This document shows, piece after piece, positions 24,356 through 32,132 of a DNA stretch of 64,000 nt. The stretch's first letter is position 1. Each line of letters begins with the position of its first letter. The notes under the pieces are model-generated. The model ran no database searches. It saw only the letters and a list, made by a program, of their open reading frames with translations, and had not been told where the DNA came from. The translations under genes and the position numbers were made by a program. This stretch comes from VRUE01 sp963714155 (GTDB taxonomy: Bacteria; Actinomycetota; Thermoleophilia; Solirubrobacterales; 70-9). The stretch is from positions 1,550,001 to 1,614,000 of the forward strand of contig OY970236.1 in the NCBI GenBank assembly GCA_963714155.1, read 5' to 3'.

Positions 24356-26845
24356 GTGGCCGAGACCCTGCACGCATACAAAGCCGAGACCTACTCCTAT
24401 GAGGAGGCGCGGGCGCTTTCGGCCGAGCTCGAGCTGAGCGAGCCGGTGGCGATTGCCCTTGTCCGGCGCGGCTACCGCACGCCGGAGGAGGCGCGGGTTT
24501 TCCTCGCTGCTGATGAGTGGCACGAGCCGGAGGAGTTCGCCGCGATGGCGGCGGTTGTCGAGCGGGTTCTTGCGGCCGTGAAAGATCAGCGGCGGATCAC
24601 CGTGCACGGTGATTTCGACGTCGACGGGGTCTGCGCGACGACGATCCTGATCAGCACGCTGCGTGGGCTTGGTGCCGACTGCGATTGGCTGATCCCGGAT
24701 CGGCTGACTGACGGCTACGGGCTGAGCGCGGACAACGTGCGGAAGTTGGCCGAGCGGGGGACGTCGTTGATTCTGACGGCGGATTGCGGGATCACGGCGG
24801 TTGCCGAGACGGCTCTCGCGGTTGAGCTGGGCATGGAGGTTGTCGTTACCGACCACCATCAGCCAGGGGACGAGTTGCCGGACTGCCCGATTCTTCATCC
24901 CGGGCTCGATGAGGGCTATCCGTTTGCTGAGTTGTGCGGAACGGCGGTTGCGTGGAAGCTGGCGACAGCGTTGCGGGGGGCCGTCGGGCCGGGGTCTTCA
25001 AAACGCTCGGCAGGAGCCTCGCTGGAGTGTTTTGAAGACCCCGGCCCGACGGCCTCTCACGACGATCTCGACCTCGTCGCGCTGGCGACGGTTGCCGATT
25101 TGGTGCCGCTGGTCGGGGAGAACCGCACGCTGGTCAAGCGGGGGCTCGAAGAGGTTCGGCGGGCTCAGCGGCTGGGGCTAAGGGCGCTGATCGAGGCGGC
25201 GAAGGTCGAGCCGACCCAGCTTGATGAGGGGGACCTGGCGTTCAAGTTGGCGCCGCGGATCAACGCGGCCGGCAGGCTCTATCGGGCGGATGCTGGGGTC
25301 GAGTTGTTCCTGACCGATGACGAGGGGCGGGCGGCTGAGATCGCCAATGAGTTGAGTCGGGCGAATGGGGAGCGGCGGGCGACTGAGCGGGAGGTGACGA
25401 CGGCGGCGGAGGCGGCGGTGCGGGAGTTGCCCGAGCGCTTGCGTGAGGCGCCCGGGCTTGTCGTTGCCGGTGAGGGTTGGCACCCCGGTGTGATCGGGAT
25501 CGTTGCTTCGCGGCTGGTCGAGCGGCATCACCGACCCGTGGTTGTGATTTCGCTGGAGGCCGATGGATCGGGACGAGGGTCGGGGCGGAGCATTCCGGGC
25601 TTTGACCTGCTTGCCGGGCTGGAGGCTTGCTCCGATCATTTGGGCGCCTTTGGGGGCCACAAGGCTGCGGCGGGTTTGGAGATCAAGCCGGGGGAGTTGA
25701 CTGGATTCCGCGAGGCCTTTGCCGCTCATGCGGCGAGCGTGTTGGGGCCTGAGGATCTGAAGCGGACGGAGCGGATCGATGCGATTGTCGGTGGGGCTTC
25801 GCTGGGGCTTGATTTGGCCGAGGAGCTGAAGCAGCTGGCCCCCTTTGGGATGGGGAATCCTGGCGTGCGACTGTTGGTGCCGTCGGCGCGGGTGCGGGAC
25901 GTACGGGCGATCGGCGAAGGCAAGCACGCTCGCTTCAGCCTGCACAGTGGCTCGCACAAGGCGCTCGGCGTGGCCTTTGGCCGTCCCTCGCTCGGGGTGG
26001 GCGAGGACGATCCGGTCGACGTGGCCGTGCGGCTCGAGGTGAATCAGTGGAATGGCGCGGTCGAGCCGCAGGTGGTGCTGCGCGAGGTCTACCCCTGGGT
26101 CGTGGGCGAGGGTGCCCCTGAGTCGGCGCAGTGGTGGCAACGCTTCGAGGCGGAGTTGGCGCGCGACCCTGGCGAGTGGAAGGTGTTGGATCCATCGGCA
26201 GCCGGCGAGTACGAGCGCCGTATCTGCGTAAGTGCCAACGCGCCCGCCGCGGTCATCAGCGAGCTCGTTTCCTGCGGTGGCGAGGTCCTCGCCCTGACCG
26301 CGGACGCGGCCTTGCGGGTTGCGATGGCTCGCGACGGCGCCAGGCTCGCCGACTACGCCGAGCTGGAGCGCGACCCCGGTCTCGCCGGTGAGTTCGATCA
26401 CGTCGTCCTCGTCGACCCTCCGCCGCGGGCAGATCTGCTCGCGCTCGCCTCACGCTGTGAGGTGGAGGGCGGCTACCTGCACCGCGTCTGGGGTGAGGCG
26501 GAGTGGCGCTTTGCGCTCAGCGCGGCGGCGGCGCAGCTGGCTCAGCGCTCGACCTTGATTGCGGCCTTCCGCGACCTGCGCGACGCGGGTGAGGCCAGTG
26601 GCGAGGAATTGCGCGAAGCCCTGGTCGGCAGCGCGCCGCAAGCGCGTAGCCCGGAGACGGCCGCCCGCTGCTTCCGCGTTCTCGCCGAGCTTGGCTTGGC
26701 CCAGGGTGAGCCCGCTGCTGGCGGCGGGTCGGTGGGGGTCGTATCCTCAGAAGGGACAGACCTCGAGCGCTCGGCGTCGTTTCGCGCCTACAGCGCTCGC
26801 CACGAGGAGGCCCGCCAATACCTCGAAGCACACCGACAGCCGTAG
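24356..26845 (+). CDS. recJ: Single-stranded-DNA-specific exonuclease RecJ
   Basis: RecJ degrades single-stranded DNA 5' to 3' in recombination and repair. The DHH domain is clear: HGDFDVDGV (Asp86, Asp88, Asp90), TADCGI (Asp143), VTDHHQP (Asp166-His168) and LATVADLVPL. DHHA1 follows with HPGVIGIVASRL and GAFGGHKAAAG, then the OB part and a C-terminal domain of about 250 residues to 829. Between the conserved VAWKLATALRG and LDLVALATVADL is a 26-residue insert (208-233) encoded by a perfect inverted repeat. The GTG start has TAGCCT six bases upstream and no ribosome site. Confidence 0.95.
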   Translation: MAETLHAYKAETYSYEEARALSAELELSEPVAIALVRRGYRTPEEARVFLAADEWHEPEEFAAMAAVVERVLAAVKDQRRITVHGDFDVDGVCATTILISTLRGLGADCDWLIPDRLTDGYGLSADNVRKLAERGTSLILTADCGITAVAETALAVELGMEVVVTDHHQPGDELPDCPILHPGLDEGYPFAELCGTAVAWKLATALRGAVGPGSSKRSAGASLECFEDPGPTASHDDLDLVALATVADLVPLVGENRTLVKRGLEEVRRAQRLGLRALIEAAKVEPTQLDEGDLAFKLAPRINAAGRLYRADAGVELFLTDDEGRAAEIANELSRANGERRATEREVTTAAEAAVRELPERLREAPGLVVAGEGWHPGVIGIVASRLVERHHRPVVVISLEADGSGRGSGRSIPGFDLLAGLEACSDHLGAFGGHKAAAGLEIKPGELTGFREAFAAHAASVLGPEDLKRTERIDAIVGGASLGLDLAEELKQLAPFGMGNPGVRLLVPSARVRDVRAIGEGKHARFSLHSGSHKALGVAFGRPSLGVGEDDPVDVAVRLEVNQWNGAVEPQVVLREVYPWVVGEGAPESAQWWQRFEAELARDPGEWKVLDPSAAGEYERRICVSANAPAAVISELVSCGGEVLALTADAALRVAMARDGARLADYAELERDPGLAGEFDHVVLVDPPPRADLLALASRCEVEGGYLHRVWGEAEWRFALSAAAAQLAQRSTLIAAFRDLRDAGEASGEELREALVGSAPQARSPETAARCFRVLAELGLAQGEPAAGGGSVGVVSSEGTDLERSASFRAYSARHEEARQYLEAHRQP
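24979..25054. repeat. 26-bp perfect inverted repeat inside recJ
   Basis: Arms 24979-25004 and 25029-25054 are exact reverse complements. A G/T position and three further pairs (CTC/GAG) extend the stem to 30, leaving a 16-base loop. It encodes an in-frame segment with no counterpart in the RecJ consensus (GAVGPGSSKRSAGASLECFE is part of it). It looks like a palindromic insertion that kept the frame. Confidence 0.8.
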
Positions 26846-29085
26846 CCAGCCAGGAGCTCCTGGCTGATCTCTTTGCCGTCGTTGAGGAGTTCGACTCCTC
26901 GACCGGCGGAAACGGTGCTGCCAATGGCGGCGGCGGCAACGTCGCCGTCTCGGTTGCCGCGATCGATCGCATCGCGATCAAGCACGCCTTCGACTTCGCC
27001 TGCGACCGCCACGCCGATCAGCTGCGGCATTCCGGCGATGAGTTCATCACCCACCCGGTGGGCGTGGCCCAGATTTGCGCCGGCATGCGGCTTGACACCG
27101 AGACGCTCTGCGCCGCCCTCTTGCATGACACGGTCGAGGACACCAGCGCCAGCCTGGAGGAGATCCGGGCCGAGTTCGGCGAAGAGATCGCCCAGCTCGT
27201 TGACGGTGTCACCAAGCTGACCGGGATCGCCTTCGAGAGCCGCGATGAGAGGCAGGCCGAGAACTACCGCAAGATGATGGTGGCGATGGCCACTGACGTC
27301 AGGGTGATCCTGATCAAGCTGGCCGACCGCCTGCACAACATGCGCACGCTTGGCGCCCTGCCCAAGCAGAAGCAGATGTCGAAGTCGCGCGAGACGCTGG
27401 AAATCTACGCGCCGCTCGCGCACCGCCTGGGAATCCACGCGATCAAGTGGGAGCTGGAGGACCTCGCCTTCGCCACCCTGCACCCGCGCAAGTACGCCGA
27501 GATCAAGCAGCTCGTCTCCCAGCAGCGCAACGAGCGCGAGGTCTACGTCACCGAGGCGGGCAAATTCCTCTCCGGCGAGCTGCGCCAGGTCGGCATCGAG
27601 GCCGATATTTCCGGCCGCGCCAAGCACTTCTACTCGATCTACACGAAGATGACCAAGAAGGGCCGCGAGTTCAACGAGATCTTCGACCTGACGGCGATGC
27701 GGGTGATCGTCGGCTCGGTCAAGGACTGCTACGGCGCGATCGGCGTCATCCACTCGCTCTGGAAGCCGCTGCCCGGTCGCTTCAAGGACTTCGTCGCGAT
27801 GCCGAAGGCGAACATGTACCAGGCGCTGCACACGACGGTGATCGGGCCCGAAGGCAAGCCGCTGGAGATCCAGATCCGCACCGATGAGATGCACAACCTC
27901 GCCGAGTACGGGATCGCCGCCCACGTCGCCTACAAGGAGGGCGACGTCACCGACCCGCGCAAAGAGAAGATGACCTGGCTGCGCCAGCTGGTCGAGGCCG
28001 AGGGCGAGCAGGACCCGGCCGAGTTCCTCGAGTCGCTGAAGGTCGACCTCTTCGAGGACGAAGTCTTCGTCTTCACGCCCAAGGGGGAAGTGAAGAACCT
28101 CTCGGCGGGCTCGACCCCGCTCGATTTCGCCTACGCGGTGCACACCGACGTCGGCCACGCCTGCGTCGGGGCCAAGGTCAACGGCTCGATCGTGCCGCTG
28201 CACTACCAACTGCGCTCGGGCGACATCGTCGAGGTGCTGACCGCGAAGCAGAAGCGCGGCCCCTCGCGCGACTGGCTGAAGCTGGTGCGGACGAGCCGCG
28301 CCCGCAACAAGATCCGCGCCTTCTTCAAGGAGGAGAGCCGCGAGGACGCCGAGCGCAAGGGCCGCGAAGGGCTCGAGGAAGCGCTGCGCACGCGCGGGCT
28401 GCCGATGCAGAAAGTCGCCTCCTCGCCGCTGCTAGTCGACGTGATCCGCGAGATGGGCTTCCGCAAGGCGACCGAGTTTTACATCGCCCTCGGCCAGGGC
28501 AAAGTCTCGACCAAGGCGGTTGCCAACAAGCTGATGCAGCGGCTGAAGGCGGGGGAGGCGGTCGAGGACACCGACCCGCTCGGCCTTGCCGGCGGCCATC
28601 GTGAGGACAAGGCGCGCCGCACCAAGGACGCCTCCAACTACGGGATCAGCGTCAAGGGTGCCGAGAACATCGCCGTGCGGCTGGCCAAGTGCTGTCGGCC
28701 GGTGCCCGGCGACGAGATTGCCGGTTACGTCTCGCTCGGCCGTGGCATCACCATCCACCGCACCGACTGCAAGAACATGAAGGCGCTGAAGCGGGCGCCG
28801 GAACGGTTCGTCGACGTCAGCTGGGATGGCGAGAACGAGTCTTCCTACCGGGTCGAGCTGCAGATCGACGCCTACGATCGCACTCGCCTGCTCGAGGATC
28901 TCTCGCGCACCTTCTCCGAGGCCGGCATCAACATCATCGGCGCCAGCTGTACGACCAACCACCCGATGGTGAAAAACACGTTCGTGATCGAGGTCGGCGA
29001 TACCGAGCAACTGAAGCAGTGCATCGCCCGCTTGCGCAACGTCGAGTCGGTCTTCGACGCCTACCGGATTACGCCCGCGGCCTAA
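26818..29085 (+). CDS. rel: Bifunctional (p)ppGpp synthetase/hydrolase (Rel)
   Basis: Rel makes and degrades (p)ppGpp in the stringent response. Visible parts are the HD hydrolase (FITHPVGVAQICAG, AALLHDTVEDT), the synthetase (HFYSIYTKM, FDLTAMRVIV, GRFKDFVAMPKANMYQALHT with the RxKD motif of bifunctional enzymes), TGS (VFVFTPKGEVKNLSAGSTPL), the CCRPVPGD region and ACT (LQIDAYDRTRLLEDLSRTFS). The first ordinary start codon, GTG 27058, would cut into the HD domain and leave 675 residues. The frame is open and conserved-looking upstream but has no ATG/GTG/TTG. ATA 26818 behind GAGGAGG, giving 755 residues, is the best guess for the start. Confidence 0.92.
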   Translation: MPRSTPTAVASQELLADLFAVVEEFDSSTGGNGAANGGGGNVAVSVAAIDRIAIKHAFDFACDRHADQLRHSGDEFITHPVGVAQICAGMRLDTETLCAALLHDTVEDTSASLEEIRAEFGEEIAQLVDGVTKLTGIAFESRDERQAENYRKMMVAMATDVRVILIKLADRLHNMRTLGALPKQKQMSKSRETLEIYAPLAHRLGIHAIKWELEDLAFATLHPRKYAEIKQLVSQQRNEREVYVTEAGKFLSGELRQVGIEADISGRAKHFYSIYTKMTKKGREFNEIFDLTAMRVIVGSVKDCYGAIGVIHSLWKPLPGRFKDFVAMPKANMYQALHTTVIGPEGKPLEIQIRTDEMHNLAEYGIAAHVAYKEGDVTDPRKEKMTWLRQLVEAEGEQDPAEFLESLKVDLFEDEVFVFTPKGEVKNLSAGSTPLDFAYAVHTDVGHACVGAKVNGSIVPLHYQLRSGDIVEVLTAKQKRGPSRDWLKLVRTSRARNKIRAFFKEESREDAERKGREGLEEALRTRGLPMQKVASSPLLVDVIREMGFRKATEFYIALGQGKVSTKAVANKLMQRLKAGEAVEDTDPLGLAGGHREDKARRTKDASNYGISVKGAENIAVRLAKCCRPVPGDEIAGYVSLGRGITIHRTDCKNMKALKRAPERFVDVSWDGENESSYRVELQIDAYDRTRLLEDLSRTFSEAGINIIGASCTTNHPMVKNTFVIEVGDTEQLKQCIARLRNVESVFDAYRITPAA
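26848..26865. promoter_or_regulatory. 18-bp perfect palindrome at the 5' end of rel
   Basis: AGCCAGGAGCTCCTGGCT (26848-26865) is a perfect palindrome beginning three bases after the recJ stop. It lies in the region where rel translation must begin and contains the AGGAG that could act as a ribosome site. In RNA it could only form a hairpin with a strained loop or an intermolecular duplex; as DNA it is a good operator candidate. Confidence 0.5.
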
Positions 29086-29229
29086 GCGAACCGCGGTGGT
29101 TGGCCAAACTGGCCAGCAACCTGATTATGGATCGGCGTTCTTGTCTAAAGCTTGTTGATCCGGGGTAACGAGAGGATAGGATTGGCCAGCGGGCCAGGTT
29201 TTAGGCATGGCAATGCGGAGGGAAGGATC

Positions 29230-29607
29230 GTGGTGACGACGGTCAGGGTTAAGTTGGGCGCGTTTGCTGGCGGAATGCTCGCCTGGAAGCACCAGCGCAG
29301 CGCTGGCTCGGGTGAGAACGGCGCCGAGCCGAGCTCCGATGACATCCTCAGGGTCATCCGCTTCTATCTGAAGGAAAAAGGGAGCGGAGGGACGGGCTGG
29401 TTCTACCCGGACCTGCTTCGTCAGGGAAGTCCCGAGGAGGAGGTAGAGGTCGAGCTCGATATCGAGGACACACTCTGGCGTGAGATGAGGGCAGAGGCGG
29501 CGAGGCAGCAGGTCAGCGTCACGCAGTTGCTCGAGCACGCAGCCCTCTACTACGCAGCCGAGCTTGACGCGGGGCGCCTCACCGAGCGCATTCTCGGCGA
29601 GGGCTGA
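29230..29607 (+). CDS. Hypothetical protein, paralogue of the gene at 30556
   Basis: The 125-residue protein begins VTTVRVKLGAFAGG. Its C-terminal half is VELDIEDTLWREMRAEA, then SVTQLLEHAALYYAAELD, a strand-helix-helix pattern like a ribbon-helix-helix or VapB-type DNA-binding fold. The gene at 30556 shares both ends (TVKVDLGTFA, and VDLRLDERTWLLLRREARRQ with VYLAELDRLT), so the two are paralogues flanking a sigma factor gene. The GTG 29230 start follows GGAGGGAAGG at good distance. It converges on the sigma factor gene with an 8-base gap. Function is unknown. Confidence 0.65.
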   Translation: MVTTVRVKLGAFAGGMLAWKHQRSAGSGENGAEPSSDDILRVIRFYLKEKGSGGTGWFYPDLLRQGSPEEEVEVELDIEDTLWREMRAEAARQQVSVTQLLEHAALYYAAELDAGRLTERILGEG

Positions 29608-29615
29608 GCGAGGGG

Positions 29616-30272
29616 CTAGGCGCTCGCCACCACCGGCGCGGCACCCAATTCGGTGAGCTTGGCTTGCAGGGTGCGGCGGCCGCGGTGATGCAGGCCGTGC
29701 ACCGAGCTCTCCGACTTCTTCAGGGTCGAGGCGATTTCAACCGGCGAGAGACCGGCGATGTGCCTGAGAATGAGCACCTCGCGCTGATCCTCGGGCAGCT
29801 CTTCGAGTGCGTGCCGTAGGTCGCGACTGCGCTCCTGGCCCATCTGGGCCTGACCGCTATCGGTGAGTCGCACCTCCTCGGTCGGCACGGCTCGCCGTGC
29901 GCGCAGGTGGTCCAGCGCCGCGTTTCGCGCGACCCGCATGATCCAGGCAGCGAAGGGGACCTCGCGGGGCTCGTACTTCTTGATCGCCTTCATCAGCTTG
30001 GCGAAGATGTTCTGAGTGATGTCTTCAGCCTCGTGCTGGTCCTTGACCAGGCTGTTGACGAAGCGCTGCACGTCGGCGGCGTAGCGGACGTAGAGGAAGT
30101 GAAGCCCCTCCGTGTCGCCTGCCTGGGCGTGCTCGATCGCCTGCCGAACCAGACGGCTGTTGCCTGGGTCCGACGAGCTTGGGGCGAAGCGCATGAGGTT
30201 ATTGGGGCGCAACTCCGTATCGCTACTGGTCACGGCGTCCTCCCGACGCGTTGATTTATCTTTTGTCTGCAT
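29616..30272 (-). CDS. RNA polymerase sigma factor, sigma-70 family (ECF-like)
   Basis: The protein of about 218 residues has region 2 (LHFLYVRYAADVQRFVNSLV, DQHEAEDITQNIFAKLMKAI, PFAAWIMRVARNAALDHLRARR) and region 4 (LPEDQREVLILRHIAGLSPVEIASTLKKSESSVHGLHHRG). It lacks regions 1 and 3, as in group 4 sigma factors. The ATG at 30272 (MQTKDKST) was chosen; an earlier frame opening at 30431 adds a poor, AT-rich-encoded segment. No anti-sigma factor gene of a known type is adjacent; instead paralogous small proteins lie on both sides. It reads leftward, divergent from the gene at 30556. Confidence 0.88.
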   Translation of the reverse strand: MQTKDKSTRREDAVTSSDTELRPNNLMRFAPSSSDPGNSRLVRQAIEHAQAGDTEGLHFLYVRYAADVQRFVNSLVKDQHEAEDITQNIFAKLMKAIKKYEPREVPFAAWIMRVARNAALDHLRARRAVPTEEVRLTDSGQAQMGQERSRDLRHALEELPEDQREVLILRHIAGLSPVEIASTLKKSESSVHGLHHRGRRTLQAKLTELGAAPVVASA

Positions 30273-30555
30273 TTCTTGAGCCTTGGGCTTTGTTTTGGGC
30301 GAATGGGAATTTCTCCCAATTAGCAAAGACTTCTTTCGCGATTTACTCGCAACTACCGAAAAATGTGAGGAACCTTCGTAAATGCGCGGCCCGAAGAAAT
30401 AGTGGCCCTTCGTCCGAAAGTCAATGCCCAATATTCGTCTAAATTTCAGCCTCGGGGCTCAAGTCGCTGCAAATGCACAGGTATGAGGGGCTGAAGTTAG
30501 GAGGATTCGCGGGGTAGGAGTGAAAATCTTGGGCATCCCCCGGGAGTTGTTATAG
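30273..30555. promoter_or_regulatory. AT-rich divergent control region between sigma factor gene and its paralogue-flanking neighbour
   Basis: This 283-base stretch is far more AT-rich than its surroundings and separates two diverging genes, so promoters for both are expected here. A short dyad GGGA-ATTTC-TCCC sits near 30302-30315. I could not assign -35/-10 boxes with confidence. Confidence 0.45.
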
Positions 30556-30900
30556 GTGGTGCGCACCGTGAAAGTCGATCTCGGCACATTCGCTTGCAAC
30601 GGAATCGAGGCTTATCTCGATTCCGACATCGCTGCCGGCGTGCGCGCAGCGCTCAACGACTTCACCGAGCGCCTCGAATCGGGAAGCCCCCCTCTAGACG
30701 TCCCAGGCCCCCCGCTGGAAGCCGTTTCCGCCGAACCGGCGAGGGCGGTCGATCTGCGCCTTGACGAGCGCACCTGGCTGCTCCTACGACGCGAGGCGCG
30801 CAGGCAGGGCACCACGGTGGGCCAACTGGCCGCCCACTCGGTCCTGGTCTACCTGGCCGAACTAGACCGCCTCACGCCCCCCGACGCCGCAACGGCTTAG
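30556..30900 (+). CDS. Hypothetical protein, paralogue of the gene at 29230
   Basis: The 114-residue protein begins VVRTVKVDLGTFACNGIEAY. A middle helix (DIAAGVRAALNDFTERLESG) and a Pro-rich linker follow. It ends with AVDLRLDERTWLLLRREARR and TTVGQLAAHSVLVYLAELDR, a strand-helix-helix that aligns with the other paralogue. The twin GTG-GTG start is shared with that gene. It may bind DNA or the sigma factor; neither is shown. A long inverted repeat lies just downstream and probably ends the transcript. Confidence 0.6.
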   Translation: MVRTVKVDLGTFACNGIEAYLDSDIAAGVRAALNDFTERLESGSPPLDVPGPPLEAVSAEPARAVDLRLDERTWLLLRREARRQGTTVGQLAAHSVLVYLAELDRLTPPDAATA

Positions 30901-30946
30901 GGCCTGACTGCGCGCGACGGGTTTAGCCCCAGCTGCGCGAGGGATC

Positions 30947-31063
30947 AAGAGCCTGTCCCGAGAGGGGTGGAACGTCTTGCACTTTTTTGCGTGTTTCAGG
31001 CGCGGCCGCTAGGCCGCGACATCGCAAAAAAGTTAAGTGGAACCCCTCTCGGGACAGGCTCTT
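30947..31063. repeat. Nested inverted repeat between convergent genes
   Basis: Outer arms of 22 bases match perfectly (30947-30968 with 31042-31063). After a short non-matching part, TTTTTTGCG (30983-30991) pairs with CGCAAAAAA (31023-31031). A central hairpin CGCGGCC-GCTA-GGCCGCG lies at 31001-31018. The right arm runs into the TAA of the oxidoreductase gene (31062-31064). The T and A runs would allow termination in both directions, but the total length far exceeds a normal terminator. Confidence 0.75.
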
Positions 31064-32132
31064 AGGCAGTCGCGACTTCGCCGCGGGCGCTGCTCAGCAC
31101 GCTGTCGACAGAGGCGACCGGGACCGGTTCGCCCTGGGCGTGCAGCGACTGCTCGAGCGCTTCCAGGCCGAGCACGATCTCGACCCCGAGGCGGCCGTTG
31201 GAGACCGGCGTGGTGCCCTCGCGGATAGCGGAGGCGAAGTCGCTCAGCTCCTGGCCGAGCGGCTCCAATGCCTGCAGGCGGGGGGCGATCATGTCGCCGG
31301 TGCGGTAGGTGAGCCGGTACTCGCCGAAGTTGGCCGGCGGGGCGTCGAAGTCGAGCCCGCGGTCGTAGATACGGACCGAGTCGTCGGCGGCGGTGTCCTC
31401 GTACTGGACCATGCGCTTGCTGCCGACCACGTTCATCTGGCGCAGCTTGCGCGGGGCCAGCCAGGAAAGCTGCACGTTGGCCTGCGTCCCGCCCTCGAAG
31501 CGCAGGGTGAGGAAGGCGGTCTCGTGGATGCTCTCGCGAAAGACGCTGCGGCCGTTGGCCGAGACCTCGACCAGCGGCTTGCCGAGCCAGTGCAGGAGGA
31601 TCGAGAGATCGTGCGGGGCGAGGTCGAGGACGACGCCATCGGGCTGGTAGAGGCCGAGGTTCATGCGCGAAGAGGTGACGAAGTAGATCTCGCCGAGCTC
31701 GTCTTCCTGGATCAGGTCGCGGACCTTGTTGACCGCGGGGCTGTAGAGGAAGGTGTGGCCGGGCATCAGCACCAGGTCGCGCTCCTCGGCCATCGCGACC
31801 AGCTGCGCCGCCTCCTCGGAGCGCCGCGCCAGCGGCTTCTCGACCAGGACGTGCTTGCCGGCTTCCAGGGCGCGGCTGACGAGCGGGAAGTGAGTGTGGG
31901 GCGGGGTCGCGATCGCAACCGCCTCGACCCGTGGATCGGCCAGCGCGGTATCGAGGTCGCGCTCGATCCAGACGCCGGGGTGGCGGCGGCGGAAGTCATT
32001 GATGCGGCTCTCGTCGAGCTCGCAGAGGCCCATCAGGCGGAACTCGGGTCGCTCGACCACGTTGCGGACGATGTTTGGGCCCCAGTAGCCGTAGCCGACG
32101 ACCATGGTTCCGATTGCACCTGCTGGATTCAT
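31062..32132 (-). CDS. Gfo/Idh/MocA-family sugar dehydrogenase
   Basis: This 356-residue NAD(P)-dependent oxidoreductase has an N-terminal Rossmann fold (VVGYGYWGPNIVRN), the catalytic HVLVEKPLARR and the C-terminal domain with DLAPHDLSILLHWLGKP. In polysaccharide clusters such enzymes oxidise or reduce nucleotide-linked sugars at C3. The ATG at 32132 follows AAGGGGGG and overlaps the stop of the sugar transferase gene (ATGA), so the two are coupled. A second member of the family is encoded at 34011. The specific sugar is not readable. Confidence 0.9.
   Translation of the reverse strand: MNPAGAIGTMVVGYGYWGPNIVRNVVERPEFRLMGLCELDESRINDFRRRHPGVWIERDLDTALADPRVEAVAIATPPHTHFPLVSRALEAGKHVLVEKPLARRSEEAAQLVAMAEERDLVLMPGHTFLYSPAVNKVRDLIQEDELGEIYFVTSSRMNLGLYQPDGVVLDLAPHDLSILLHWLGKPLVEVSANGRSVFRESIHETAFLTLRFEGGTQANVQLSWLAPRKLRQMNVVGSKRMVQYEDTAADDSVRIYDRGLDFDAPPANFGEYRLTYRTGDMIAPRLQALEPLGQELSDFASAIREGTTPVSNGRLGVEIVLGLEALEQSLHAQGEPVPVASVDSVLSSARGEVATA

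Noticed and set aside
27058..29085. GTG 27058 as the rel start
   Set aside because: It would remove the start of the conserved HD domain and give a protein about 80 residues short for the family, while upstream in-frame sequence is clearly Rel-like.
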